A stretch of DNA of 64,000 nucleotides. Source: Eriocheir sinensis (Eukaryota; Arthropoda; Malacostraca; Decapoda; Varunidae). Made by a program: the position numbers and the translations under genes. Shown here one piece after another: positions 1 to 16,503 of the stretch; position 1 is the stretch's first letter; each line of letters opens with the position of its first letter. The notes beneath the pieces were generated by a model. That model made no database searches. It was not told the origin of the DNA and was given only the letters and a program-made list of their open reading frames with translations. Where the stretch lies: contig NC_066513.1 in the NCBI RefSeq assembly GCF_024679095.1, forward strand, positions 3,821,523 to 3,885,522, given 5' to 3'.

Positions 1-318
1 GACAAATGGCAAGGGGTGTTTAATAGCAAGTACCAGGACAAATGGCAAGGGGTGTTTAATAGCAAGTACCAGGACAAATGGCAAGGGATGTTTAATAGCA
101 ATTACTAGGACAAATGGCAAGGGGTGTTTAATAGCAAGTACCAGGACAAATGGCAAGGGGTGTTTAATAGCAAGTACCAGGACAAATGGCAAGGGGTGTT
201 TAATAGCAAGTACCAGGACAAATGGCAAGGGGTGTTTAATAGCAAGTACCAGGACAAATGGCAAGGGGTGTTTAATAGCAAGTACCAGGACAAATGGCAA
301 GGGGTGTTTAATAGGAAA
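1..318. repeat. 36-bp minisatellite array
   Basis: Nearly nine direct copies of a 36-bp unit beginning GACAAATGGCAAGG and ending AGCAAGTACCAG; the array continues off the left edge. One unit near 85-120 differs at several bases. Because 36 is a multiple of three, the array is open on both strands as a 12-residue peptide repeat. It is not considered a gene. Confidence 0.95.
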
Positions 319-421
319 TGAAAGTTACAGCGTTACACGAGGAAACGGAAACAAGAGAGGACAAAAAAAAAAAAAAAGGCTTAAATATCGAGAATCAAGA
401 TAAAATGAAGATCTATAAAAG

Positions 422-715
<294 letters not shown>

Positions 716-716
716 T

Positions 717-1790
<1,074 letters not shown>

Positions 1791-1808
1791 TTATCCCCCC
1801 CTTAGAAA
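1791..1808 (-). promoter_or_regulatory. Gypsy-1 polypurine tract
   Basis: On the minus strand an AAGGGGGGGATAA-type purine run abuts the 3' LTR. This is the plus-strand primer position expected of an LTR retrotransposon. Confidence 0.7.
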
Positions 1809-1942
1809 AGCAGTCGACGCGACTGCCCCAACATTCAATACACAAAAAGAATACACGAACTACAAATAAATCAGTCCTCCACCACATCCTCCACAGTCTC
1901 CTCTCGCGCCTGTCAGCCACGCCGTCGACCAGCCGCCACTCC

Positions 1943-2821
1943 TCAGTGGGCTCTTCCACGCCATCCACTCCACGCAACGCTCGGGACAGTCGACACCGGC
2001 TCCTGGCCTCCACCCTCGGGGCAAGGTGCCCTCGCCCGGCTGTGACTACCTCTCCACGCAGCCAGGCTCGAAAACCTGGAAGCAAAGGTCACCTCTCCGG
2101 TCACCCTCTCCAGCTCCCGTCCGAGGCCACCACAAGCCTTACTGGCCTGCGTCAGGTAGTCGAGGCCCAGCAAGCACGGGTCGTCTCGATCGGCGACGTT
2201 CACCGGCTGGCGCTCCACAGCGCTGCCCACGCCGATACGAGCCTCCACTGGCCCCTCGAGCAGTACACACAACCCCGTGTCAGGCCGCGCCGAGGACTCC
2301 TCAGCCCCGGTGTCCACTGTCACGCGTCGTGGCGACATCCGCTGATCTTCCCACTGGCAACGCGCTGGTCTGGCGGTGGCAGCTTACACAAGGCGGGGCT
2401 CGGGGGCAGGAGGCGGCTGGAAGTCGACCCCCTTCTCCAGCCCGTCCACGTTTCCCGCCCGCGCCGCGTTCCTGGGCCTGGGGCAGGCGCTCGAACGGTG
2501 GCCAGACTAGCCACAATCCTTGCAGCGCGGCTGGAGGGCGTCGGGGCTCAGCCGGTCGAGGGAACGCGTCCTCCGCTCCCCCGGGCACCGACTGCGCCTG
2601 TGCCCCTTCTCGCCATAGCCCCCGCACGAGCCATGGAGACCCTCCGGGCTCGCCTTCCTCGACGCTGCCTTCATCTTCACCTTCGCCATCCGGCCCCGGA
2701 GGTCATGGCAGGGCGAGGGGGCCGCCTCTAGGCTGCTGGTCGTCGTCTTCAGGAAGGCCTCGAATCCCAAGGCCATCGCCAGCGCGTCGAGCGTGTCCTC
2801 GGTTAGAGTTAGAGTCCTCAC
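1943..2821 (-). pseudogene. Gypsy-1 gag C-terminus plus protease (second piece)
   Basis: On the minus strand, from about 2821, comes a gag C-terminal segment like the ARAMEFESF region of Gypsy-2, then a degenerate zinc knuckle (CGGYGEKGHRRSRC, one Cys replaced by Tyr) and the start of another knuckle (CKDCG). From about 2338 there is a protease with a DTG active-site triad (VDTGAEES) and a PCLLGLDYL flap-end motif. The frame changes several times. This block lies downstream of the RT fragment, opposite to the normal gag-pro-RT order, so it arose by rearrangement. A short deletion follows the DTG region. Confidence 0.75.
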
Positions 2822-3790
2822 CAGTTTCGTCCCTCAGCGCCCGGCAGTCCACACAGAAGCGCTGCGTGCCGTCCTTCTCCTCATCCCGGATTACCGCTGA
2901 GGGCCAGGGACTGTCTGTCCGCTCATTCACCCCCTGCACCGCACGCTCGTTGACGGTGCGCTGTATTTCCTCCCGCCTGGCTGGTGCGATTCGTCGGGGC
3001 GGGCTCTTGGCGGGCGCACTATTTCCTGTGCTGATGTTCTTCACCAACCCCGTGCGGTCCAGGTCCAAGTCATCCCTGCTGAGCACATCCGCGCACCGAG
3101 CCAGGGTGTGGCACATCTCCGTCTGCGCCTCCGTCAGGTGAACGGCGCTCCGGTGCGCCAAATCCTCCAGGAAGTCGGGCAGCGGCCTCACAGCGGCCGA
3201 CTCCGCGCTCCCCGACGCCTCCTCTCGTTGCTCCACCTCCTTACAGGTGCCCAGCTTGGCACCAGCGGGTACTCTCCGAGCCTCGTCGGAGCAGTTAGCC
3301 ACCGGCACCGTGACTCACTCCTCCCCCGCTCCTTCGAGACTCTGTCGCGCTGCCACACCATCAGCCAGCTGCAGGCCCTCCGTGGACTCCACCGTGCCTT
3401 CCACTGGCATCGCGCCCGACCGGCAGCACACGACCCTGGCCTCCGTCCCCGGGGCAAGGGGCAGTCGCTCCACCGCGACTACCTCTGCACAGCCAACCTG
3501 TGGGAGCAAAGGCGCTTGTCCGCGCAGCCTCTCCAGCTCCCGTTCACAGTCGGCACAGGCCTCGCCCTGCGTCAGGTAGTCGAGGCCCAGCAGGCACGGC
3601 TCGTCTCGATCGGCGACGTCCACCGGCCGGCGCTCCACAGCGCTGCCCACGCCGATAGGAACCTCCGCTGGGCCCTTGGACTGCACGCAGTGCCCCGTGA
3701 CGCCACACAGCCTCTGTGGCGCGTCCTGGAGTCGTGTGGCGGCCAGCATGTTAGACCGCCCCAAGGTCCTCTCGGCGCTCCCCGCCAAGC
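2822..3790 (-). pseudogene. Gypsy-1 protease C-part and RT N-terminus
   Basis: About 3760-3590 encode QRLCGVTGHC and PCLLGLDYLTQ, matching the C-terminal half of the Gypsy-2 protease but without the DTG active site. About 3308-2830 match the RT entry region of Gypsy-2: LPDFLEDLAHR, PPRRIAPARREEI, then FCVDCRALRD. Similarity stops abruptly before the YxDD catalytic block and passes into gag-like sequence. Parts of two frames are used. Neither enzyme can be complete. Confidence 0.75.
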
Positions 3791-4877
3791 GGCATGGCTC
3801 GTCCACTGAGCCCCATAGCGCTGTTGCCAACTGCAGCGCCTTCTCAGCCTCGCCCCAGCCCTGGGCAGCAGTTAGCATCTCACACTGGGCCTCCCATGCC
3901 AGCTTCCCGTCGTGCTCCGCTGGCTTAAGCCTCCCTGAGCGCCGGGAGACTGAGGGGCCGCAGAGGGGAGAGGGCGGACCACGTGGGCTGCAAGCCGGCC
4001 GGCATGGCGGAGAGAGGCGGTGAGAGAGGCAACGAGGTGGGGTTAATGGGTCCGATTCCAGCACCAGCTGGACCCAAGGGAGCGGCTCCGACGGCCCCCC
4101 AGCCTCCTGCAGCCTCTACCGACTCCGCCATGACGCCACCAGGCTTTAGGGGCCCTTACCAGGGGCCCCACGTGGAGCCCCGCCAGTCCGCCACCCCGGC
4201 GCCCGTCGCCAACACACGTGACGCCTCTTGTTCCTCCGCGTACGACGTTGCCACCCCTCGCCGCTGCCATGGGGAAGAGAGCGGACCACGTGGCCTGCGA
4301 GCCGGCTGGCATGGAGAAGAGGGAGGGGGTGAGGGAGGCCACCAGGAGGGGCGAATGGGTCCGACTTCAGCACCGGCTGGACCCATGGGAGCGGCTCCGT
4401 TGGCTCCCCAACCCCCTGCGGCAGCTACTGGTTCCACCACGACGCTACCAGGCTCCAGGGGTCCTTCCCAGGGGCTCCAGATAAGCCCCAGCTGGACCGC
4501 CGCCCCGGCGCTTCCCGCCAGAACTGAGCCCCGTTCCTTCGCGTGCGGCTGCTGCCTCTCCGCCTCCACTTCCTCCCTCAGGCCCTGAACCTCGCCTTCC
4601 AGGGTCTGCTGCACCTCCTCCAGCCGTTCGCTCCTCACGCTGTCGCAGGCCCGGTCCGTGCACGGCTGCGTTTCCACTTTCAGAAACGAGAAACTGCACT
4701 GGATAACCTCGGCAGGATGGCGGGCCTGCTCGCGTGCCCTCTCGTCTCCCTTCTGATCCAATTCCTGCCTCATACCGGCCAGCATGGCAGCGATCAAGTC
4801 CATCTCGCTCGGTGTAAACTCGCCCGCACCAGCCTCGGCCTTGCCCGCCTCCTGACCCTCACGGCGGCCATCCTGAA
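3791..4877 (-). pseudogene. Gypsy-1 gag N-terminal half with internal duplication
   Basis: From about 4860 downward the minus strand encodes an acidic, Gln/Glu-rich, coiled-coil-like segment (RLEEVQQTLEGEVQGLREEV), then Pro/Ala/Gly-rich sequence, then LKPAEHDGKLAWEA. The last matches KPQEFDGKVSWEA of Gypsy-2 gag. About 250-300 bp is tandemly duplicated with an offset of 307 bp (for example GGCATGG at 4001 and 4308). The piece joins directly to protease near 3790, so the gag C-terminus is deleted here. The start codon is cut off by the element at 4878-6346. Confidence 0.7.
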
Positions 4878-6346
<1,469 letters not shown>

Positions 6347-6412
6347 AGTGTATTTGGGGCTTGAGACGCCATGACGACACGGCGAGCCTCACTGTTCACT
6401 GTTCACTAATCC

Positions 6413-6430
6413 TCACTCTATGACACCAAA
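6413..6430 (-). promoter_or_regulatory. Gypsy-1 primer-binding site (degenerate)
   Basis: Immediately inside the 5' LTR the minus strand reads TTTGGTGTCATAGAGTG. TGGTGTCA matches the CCA-end complement of tRNA-Leu, as in Gypsy-2; the rest has decayed. Confidence 0.55.
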
Positions 6431-6927
6431 TGTTACACCACCGGCCCCCACATCACACTCCACAGCACGAGCAGGCGGTGTGTCTCAACCCCAGACCAAC
6501 ACGCATGGGCAGTGAACACCCCAGAACAGCAAGACACACCACGCCGTCACTCCCCAGGGCCGCCAACACGCCACGAGCGGACAAGGCAAGGCAAAGAGGC
6601 TCATAGTGCAGTTTTCTACTCTACTGAACAGCTCCAACGCCGTACAAACACTAGTTTACAAGGCACAGTAACTCCCAGTACGCAGAGGGGGGCAGACAAA
6701 GCACAGGGCTCCCCAAAAGCGGGCAGGGCACACACTAGCGGGCAGCGCACGACTCTTCTGTATAGCAGCACGGCTCTCTCTCCCTGCCCCACGGCTCCGC
6801 CGGCCGCTCCCGGCCGGGCTGCCGCGATGCACCCCACGCCGCAGGACATCACGAGCCCTCCGCGCCCCAAACTAGCACCCCCACACAAAGACAACACAAA
6901 TAGACATGCAAATATACCCCCTGGCGT

Positions 6928-6931
<4 letters not shown>
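6431..6931 (-). repeat. Gypsy-1 5' LTR
   Basis: 501 bp, bounded by TGTTAC and GTAACA and homologous to 1081-1790. It preserves the empty site of the 200-bp MITE at 6788-6795. Confidence 0.93.

Positions 6932-7011
<80 letters not shown>
6932..7011. repeat. (AT)n microsatellite
   Basis: Pure AT tract between the Gypsy-1 LTR terminus and the 3' end of a LINE-J fragment. Confidence 0.95.
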
Positions 7012-7932
<921 letters not shown>

Positions 7933-8030
<98 letters not shown>

Positions 8031-8062
8031 TGTGTGTGTGTGTGCTGTGTGTGTGTGTGTAC
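7933..8062. repeat. (GT)n-(GA)n-(GT)n microsatellite
   Basis: GT tract, 70 bp of GA, then interrupted GT. Confidence 0.95.
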
Positions 8063-8946
<884 letters not shown>

Positions 8947-8948
<2 letters not shown>

Positions 8949-9240
8949 GCAGTACGTCTGCTTACACCTATACAAATAAACTAACTATGGCTTCCATTTA
9001 TGAAATGTGAAATAGTGAAACCACTATATATTACATTTCCTCATAGTGTACGTTCACTGATGGACAACACCGTCACGCCGAGGTCTGGAGATACACGGTT
9101 TGAGCGTCGAGCTGAGCCGAAAGTCAAGCACACCCGCAGCAGGCAGGCGTGTTTGTGTCAGATCGTTTGGTCATCAGCCGCTCACATCGAGCTCAGCCGT
9201 TGTAGACTGAGTTCACTGCACAAGGAACACTGTACAGTGC
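8947..9240. other. No recognised feature
   Basis: Contains a GC-richer stretch at about 9060-9230. No reading frame or repeat family is recognised. Confidence 0.45.
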
Positions 9241-9470
9241 TTTTTTTTTTCGTTTAGCCCATAGCACCGGCTTGGTTTCATAATGGGGCCTGTTGTTCGG
9301 TCCCAGTTCCTTAGCGGCGCAGGCAAGTATTTTACAGTGGCCCCATTTTTGGTTGGCTCACGCTCTCCTCCGGAGCTCCACTTGATCCTCTTTAGAGAGT
9401 CTCACTAGAGTCCAGGTTAATAAGCGGTCTTCAGGACAGCATGTGGGTTGCCTTCGGATAAATGGCGTAC
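9241..9470 (-). mobile_element. SINE-1, 5'-truncated copy
   Basis: Starts with a T run (the minus-strand poly-A). It then shares the SINE-1 body seen at 10672-11023, 42903-43180 and 53368-53706: the GGCGCAGGCAAGT, GGCTCACGCT and GTCTTCAGGACAGCATG blocks. The tRNA-like head is missing. Confidence 0.75.
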
Positions 9471-10386
9471 AAACAAAGAAGAAAATGTTAAAATTTGAGA
9501 CGCATCAAGAACCATCACTTGTCGGCAATCTAACTCAAGAATATTACAGAATTTGAACATTGAACCAGTGACTTATCCCCCTGCGGTAATCTTCAAGATT
9601 TCTGTGGCGCTTAGTTGTTTAGAAAATGTCACTTCTCCCAGTATATGGTGTTATGCTCACATAAATGTGTTTTCTGTCTTTTTATCTATCTATGTCCTAT
9701 CTCTATAATAATTCATATATTTAATAATTTATTATTTATGTTATTTTACATCGATTAACTTACATGTCTATTAATTTGTTCATCATATAATTATTTAGTA
9801 TCATTGATGAATAAAATAAAATAAAATCACCCTTCTGCTGCTGCTTGCCGTCGCCCCGAGTAGATGTGATGGATCTGTCAGTGAGAATCGCTGGGAGGAC
9901 GGACTGAGGGCGAGGACTGCTAGACTCAGCAGCAGCAGGGATCCTGAGCAGCAGTTCAAGAAGATTCAACAGAATGGCTGTTATATAATCGATAAATGCG
10001 TGATAAGACAAAATCCTGAATCGTCGAAGACCACCGAGCTAATTTTCGTGGAAGTTTCTTAGACTAAAACGATTCTACTTTGAAAGAATAATCGTTCTTA
10101 TTGTTTCGTAGCCATACATAGCGAAGGCTTTCTTATTAGTGACTGAAGAAGTACTGCCCGGCCTCAGCTGCGTTGCGGACGTGGCTGCCATACGTGTGGG
10201 CATAAGTGATCCTACTGGTCCTATGCGTTAGAGGTGCACGATGCCTATAGTCCTCATGCGTCGGCGGGGAGAAGAAAATTATGATTTTACTAATTTTGAT
10301 GAGCTCAAACCGATCCAAAAAACAATTTAATTGTAACGCACATGATTTATACCAAAAGGTTTGTGATTTATACGTACTTGTGGCTA
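9471..10386. other. No recognised feature
   Basis: AT-rich DNA with a TATC/TTTAT-rich part near 9680-9750. Short ORFs here show no recognisable domain. Confidence 0.5.
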
Positions 10387-10670
10387 CACACCTCCCTGAT
10401 GTAGTGGTTAGCACGCCTAGCTGCGAGTCCGGGTTTGATCCCGGGTTGGGGTAGTTGGTGCTCACCTCACCCAGCTGTTCATCCTTCCTTTCGAACTGGT
10501 CGACATATGGGTACCTGGGGAAACCTGGGGAAGGTAAACTGTGCTAACTCGGAAGTTGCACTGGCCCTGTGTCCCGGGTTCTCACCCACCACAAGCTCAA
10601 ACACCAATGGTACGGAGATGAACACCGCAGCCACGCGCAGCTAATAGCCCTTATGCTCTCAACTTCATAT
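10387..10670 (+). mobile_element. tRNA-derived SINE (type 3)
   Basis: TGTAGTGGTTAGCACGCC looks like an A box and GGGTTTGATCCCGGG is a near-consensus B box. A body follows with ACCTGGGGAAACCTGGGGAA and GTGTCCCGGGTTCTCACCC. It lies head to tail with an oppositely oriented SINE-1. Confidence 0.65.
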
Positions 10671-10671
10671 T

Positions 10672-11023
10672 ATGCCCTTGTGGATTTTTTTATGTTTTTC
10701 TATATACGTTTCGGCCTATGGCGCTGGTAGGCTTTCTTGGCGGGGCCTGATGGTCGGCCCCAACCCGTTATGGCGCAGGCAAGTGTTTATAGAGGCGCCA
10801 TCTTCCTTCGCTCATCTTGCCCCCCAGAGCTCATCTTTGAGCATTTCTTTAGAGAGAGAATTTAGAGTCCGGGTTGATAGGTAGTCTTCAGGATGGCATA
10901 TAGGGAGTTTTAGGCCACTCGACGGTAACTGAAAAATCCCAGCTGTGCAGGCGGGCATGACTCGAACCCTCGTCCTCCTGGACGCAGCGCCAGCACGCTA
11001 ACCACTCAGCCGCCGCCTCCCCT
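10672..11023 (-). mobile_element. SINE-1, near full length
   Basis: Minus-strand tRNA-like head with GGCTGAGTGGTTAGCGTGC (A box) and GAGGGTTCGAGTCATGCC (B box), then the shared SINE-1 body. The body includes GATTTTTCAGTTACCG, CATCCTGAAGACTACC and GGTTGGGGCCGACC. About 350 bp. Related copies are at 9241, 42903 and 53368. Confidence 0.8.
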
Positions 11024-11049
11024 ATATATATAACATCAAGAATTAACTT

Positions 11050-11460
11050 CTTTATCTAACAGAGAGGTACGTCAGAAGTTTCGCTGAGGATGTAGAGAGT
11101 TGTCTAAATGCAAACGACCTCAGACTTGCCGTTCGAGCTCTGAAGAAGCTCCGCTCCAAATCCACATTCCAGATGAGCACTTTCCGAACTGCCGATGGGC
11201 AGAGTTTCAGGTGCGGATGAGTACCGGGCTTATTGGGCCGAGTACTTTAGGCAGCTGTACATCACAGAGCTTCAAAGTGGGCAGCTCCCTCTGGCTGGGT
11301 TGAAGGTGGCGGCTGCTGACCCACCAATAGACCACCCTCAACCCTCGAACCTCTCTTGCGAAGATGAGAGAGCCTGTGAGGAAACTAAAGAGTGGAAATG
11401 CACCTGGGATCCGTATATCAGCGCAAAGGTGCTGAGAACTGGGGGTCTGGTCTGGTCGGG
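11050..11460 (+). pseudogene. LINE RT linker fragment (RTE/L1-like)
   Basis: Shifting frames encode RLAVRALKKLRSKST, then CADEYRAYWAEYFRQLY, then a segment like EVREAVRKLKSGNAPG and ISAKVLRTGG. This order (endonuclease-RT linker, EYF-QLY box, KLKSGKAAG start of RT) is typical of RTE/L1-type LINE polyproteins. Frameshifts and truncation near 11460 make it a dead fragment. Confidence 0.6.
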
Positions 11461-11602
11461 GCAGGAGAGCACCCTTGCCCCACCAAACACACCCATCCCT
11501 TTTCCTGGGGGTCACCAGGGTGGTGCAGATGAGGTACAAGTCATAAGAAGCGATTGTTACTGGGCTGGGCTGGCGACAGACCTAGCCACTGAGTAAGTAC
11601 CG

Positions 11603-12570
11603 ATGAGGAGCCTTGAGACAAGTGGTGGGTTGATCAGCGGAAGAGGAATGACAGAGATGCAACAAGTAGTCTGGATTATGTCAATGCCAGCATGTGCGGG
11701 GATAAACCAAGTGGCGCAGGAATTGACAAGACTCACCTTTGAAACTAGTGAACAACACAGAGAAATGTGCAGTGCTGGGCAATTTACGGATGTCAAAGAC
11801 ATATTTGTGCTTCTTGAGTCACTCAAGGAATGGAACCCCTGTGAATCTAACCCCACCTAATATCATTGTCCATGAAGTTATCTAATCTATTTTTGAATGT
11901 GACAATTGTATTGGGACTCACTACATGACTGCTCAGCCTGTTCCACTCATCTACCACTCTGTTAGTCAACCAGTTTTTTGCCTATGTCCCTGTTGAACCT
12001 GAATTTATCCAGTTTAAACTCATTACTACATGTCCTACCCGGTTCTCTTACCAACAGAACCTTATGAATATCCCCCTTATTAAAGCCCTTCATCCGTTTA
12101 TAAATGGATGAAAGGCTTTAATAAGGGAGATATTAATAAGGTTCTGATGATAAGAGAGCCGGGTAGGACACGTAGTAATGGGTTTAAACTGGACAGGTTC
12201 AACAGGGACAGGCAAAAACTGGTTTACTAAGAGAGTGGTAGATGAGTGGAACAGGCTGAGCAGTCATGTGGTGAGTGCAAATACAATTGTCACATTAAAA
12301 AAATAGATTAGATAAATTCATGGACAGTGATATTAGGTGGGGTTAGATTCACAGGATCTTAGGTTCACAGGAGCTGCCTTGTACAGGCCTACCGGCCTCT
12401 TGCAGACTCCTACGTTCTTATGTTCTTATGCAGCATTGCTGGATGGTGAATGTTGATCGATCAAAACAGGTTGGAAGGGAAATACTGAATGCAATGAAGG
12501 GAGAACCTGTGCAAGACTACACATTTCGTTGGAAGGATGAGGCCCTAACTCTGGCACGCCAACAATCTAT
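11603..12570 (+). pseudogene. Unknown ORF family fragment split by LINE
   Basis: Two pieces, 11603-11837 and 12440-12570, encode RGMTEMQQVVWIMSMPACA, FETSEQHREM, FVLLESLKEWNP and then VNVDRSKQVGREILNAM, VQDYTFRWKDEALTLAR. They resemble one uncharacterised invertebrate protein family, which I recall often in repeat-rich contexts; no function is known to me. The pieces are separated by a snap-back LINE pair and followed by LINE-J copy B. No complete ORF remains. Confidence 0.5.
11838..12427. mobile_element. Snap-back pair of CR1-like LINE 3' ends
   Basis: The left arm (11838-12091, minus orientation) and right arm (about 12105-12367, plus) are inverted copies around a short loop. Near the centre CCTTATTAAAGCCCTTCATCC faces its near-complement. 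The right arm continues into the 3' end TACGTTCTTATGTTCTTATG, an octamer-type tail as in CR1-clade LINEs. Translation of the right arm resembles the end of a CR1 ORF (WNRLS, DKFMDSDIRW). Confidence 0.75.
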
Positions 12571-12571
12571 G

Positions 12572-13400
12572 ACCTTTTTTTTTTACAGTGAAGGAAACAG
12601 CTCAAGGAAAAAAAAAAGAAAACAATAATAAAAAAAAAAGCCCGCAAATCGCTGCTCCTTTAAAAGAGTCAAGAGGAATAGCCGAAAGAGAGGTCAATTT
12701 AGGGAGGAAAGGTGTCCTGATACGCTCCTCTTGAAAGAGTTCAAGTCGTAGGCAGGAGGAAATACAGATTAAGGAAGATTGTTCCAGAGTTTACCAGAGT
12801 GAGGGATGGGAGTGAAGATGCTGGTTAACTCTTGTATAAGGGAAATGGGCAGTATAGGGATGAACTTGAGTAGAAAGTCGGGTGCAGCGGGGCCGCGGGA
12901 GGGGGGGAGGCATGCACTTAGCAAGCTCAGAAGAGCAGTCAGCATGAAAATATCAATAGAAGATAGAAAGAAGTTTAACATGTCGGCGGAACTTAAGAGG
13001 TAGAAGATTGTCAGTATGAGGAGAGGAGTTGATGAGACGAAGAGAAATTGAGATTTTGAAGCATTGAAAGATACCAGGTTCCTTCTGCCCCAATCAGAAA
13101 TGATAGCAATGTCTGGGGTTGTAATTCCTGTCGAGACGGTCTTCTGTTGAAAGAAGTTGAATAATGTAGAGTCATCGGCGTACGAGTGGAGAGGACAGTT
13201 CGTTTTGGAAAGATCATTGATGAATAACAAGAAGAGAGTGGGAGATAGGACAGAACCCTGCGGAACACCACTGTTGATAGGTTTAGGGGAAGAACAGTGA
13301 CCGTCTACCACAGCAGAGATAGATCGGCCGGAAAGGAAACTGGAGATAAAGGTACAGAGAGAAGAAAACGCCGCGTGACCCCCGGCTGCTCTTCTAAAGA
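12572..13400 (-). mobile_element. LINE-J 3' part (copy B)
   Basis: Minus strand: 3' A-rich tail at 12572, then the ORF C-terminus. Further up are RT motifs GVPQGSVLSPTLFLLFINDL and SYADDSTL (the catalytic ADD box), then SGRSISAVVDGHCSSPKPI. It is broken by frameshifts and truncated upstream of about 13400. Apparent long reading frames here are mixtures of frames. Confidence 0.85.
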
Positions 13401-13434
13401 CTATCAATGTTTGCGATTGACAAACGTGAAGATC

Positions 13435-13640
13435 CGAAGCCTGTGTTTGCGTATGAACTATGCAGTTATCCTTCAGTTAACCAGCATATTTATTCCTTCA
13501 TCCCTTTCGCTGGTAAATTCTGGAGCAACCTTGCTTCGTCTGTATATCCTCCTGCCTACGACTTGAACTCTATCAAGAAGGGAGCATCAGGGAGCATGCA
13601 AAATTGACCTCACTTCTTAGCGGGATTATTTTGCCCTTCA
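13435..13640 (+). mobile_element. LINE-J 3' fragment
   Basis: Short plus-strand homology to the ORF end: VNQHIYSFIPFAGKFW, SSVYPPAYDLNS. It lies opposite in orientation to copy B. Confidence 0.75.
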
Positions 13641-13825
13641 GCTACTTCCGTCACTGTAATAATAAAATTCATGCTACCCTGCCACCCTATAAAAGTACGC
13701 TTAATCAGGATTGAAGATTCACAATACTTGCGTAATTTTGGGGAGAAACTTTTTAACCTTAACGATACATACAAGAACATTAATGATGCACAATCCAAGG
13801 AAGAGCTATCTGAGGGGTGAAGCAT

Positions 13826-13869
13826 ACACACACACACACACACACACATACACACACACTCAATCACTT

Positions 13870-13935
<66 letters not shown>
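13826..13935. repeat. (CA)n-(CT)n microsatellite
   Basis: About 35 bp of CA and 65 bp of CT dinucleotides. Confidence 0.95.
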
Positions 13936-13938
<3 letters not shown>

Positions 13939-14228
13939 CACACATCAAGTGCGACAAAAGACCGGCGGAGTTAGAAAGCGTATAGCGGATTTCATGTTTG
14001 CCTTCACAACTTTTTGACTGCATTTTAATATATTTTCAGAGTCAGTGTTTCCGCGAGTCAATTCCTGCCACCAATGAGCGCTGCTAGGTATCTATTGTGT
14101 CAAGGAGTGGATGATGTTTTCCACTTGCAATTTTTGTCAAGTCATTATTTTGTTAACTTTACAAATACCCGTGAAGGGGCAAGTGGTGCAGGGTCATATT
14201 CTTAATCATCTCGGCGCCCCAGTACACA

Positions 14229-14270
<42 letters not shown>

Positions 14271-15554
14271 TTTATTAGATATCATCAGCCATTAGGTTGA
14301 AACTTTACAAATCATAACTCTTCCAGCTAATTCTAAAACAAACAAAAGGAGTTCGGGGCTGGTGAGGGAGGGTGATGGGGCCACTCGAGGCTTACGCCTC
14401 TCAATAACACTAAAGCTATTGGTAACCTCTGCCAATCCTGCCAACTCCATCTCATTCCTTCCAGTTCTTACTTCAGCTATTTCAGCTTCTTAAACATATT
14501 TTTCTTTCGTCAGTTTACTTCCTCCGCTCTTAGCTGCCTCTCCTCCACCTGCTGCCTCCATCATGAGGTGGTTTCCCATTTGCCTTCTTTACATCTCCTT
14601 TGACTCATTCATCAGCTGCGATAATTTGTTTTGCGGGTTCCCTGTTTGTGGCTCCGACAAAACACGCATAATTGTGCGAGAATCAATCTGTTTAACAATG
14701 AATAGTGTCTGCTTATCTGAAGAAAACATAAACACTTTTATCCGTGACGGTGCACTTCATTATAGTCTACCTCTGACGTGCTCACACAGTTTCAGCTTTC
14801 GCCGGGATCGTCATTTCATGAAAAAAATCTATAGATAAAGCTATTCTTTTTATTTGAATATCTATACTAATCTATCTGAATGAGACTATTTCTTTTCATT
14901 TGCCATTTTATTCACAGGATAAAAAGAAGAAAAACACGCTTGAAGCCCGCAAGCCTCCGTTAAGGTTGAGAACGAAGATTTTACGAAAAATGGGAAGATA
15001 ATTATTGCATAATCCTGCCAACAGACAGAGCAGAAAAAAAAACATACAAGCAAACAGACAAAAAACAATAAAAACTGAAGGAGTGAATGATGGCCGCCAT
15101 CACTGAGTCTGTCAGTTCTTAGTGCCATGACATCGAAGGGGACAGCCGTGATGGCGGGGGAAGCTCAACCCACCTGAACAAAATGCGAAGGAAGGAGCCG
15201 AAACGATAGTCTGACACGAGGTGGGCATAACGGACCGTCATCCTCTTGGCAACGGGCGGCGGTGACAAGGAAGCGCTGAGCGAGGCCCTCACTCTCTACG
15301 GCAGCTCACATTTTTCCTCTGCACTGACTTTTCAACATGGGAAACGTCTCTTGCGTTCACTGTACACCCTCGCACGGGCCATGGGGCAACATATTCACTT
15401 CATAACATTCCTTAAATCTTACCCTGCAATGGATTCTACAGTCATCTTTATGTATCCGTGTAGATAATTAAAACAACAATCGTAAGCACTCTGCTGCATG
15501 AACGAAGACACACTATGGGCTGCAGCTACTCTTAGTGATAACATGCGGCTCTCT
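13936..15554. other. No confident gene; AAT microsatellite inside
   Basis: Contains (AAT)n at 14229-14270. An ORF at 14563-14838 (+) has a hydrophobic start MRWFPICLLYISF but no recognisable domain, so I do not call it a gene. The remainder is unremarkable. Confidence 0.45.
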
Positions 15555-16350
<796 letters not shown>

Positions 16351-16470
16351 CTCCAACGTGGAAGTGCTCTGTCTATCAGTTTCCGCCTTCCTCTTGCAGG
16401 CCAGCCAACCAAAGCCGACTGATGCCAAGACCGGGATATTTTTAAAGTGTGCAGGGGCCCAAAGGTGACT

Positions 16471-16474
<4 letters not shown>

Positions 16475-16502
<28 letters not shown>
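16475..16502. repeat. (GT)n microsatellite
   Basis: About 14 GT repeats. Confidence 0.95.

Positions 16503-16503
<1 letters not shown>

Noticed and set aside
1..318. 12-residue-repeat protein (YQDKWQGVFNSK)
   Set aside because: The 36-bp minisatellite is open on both strands simply because the unit length is a multiple of three.
10390..10460. Functional tRNA gene
   Set aside because: A and B boxes are present, but acceptor and anticodon stems do not pair and a SINE body follows; the same holds for the other tRNA-like heads (7691, 10672, 38159, 38433, 42903, 53368).
14563..14838. Small secreted protein gene
   Set aside because: A hydrophobic start alone is not enough; no domain, splice sites or promoter support it.
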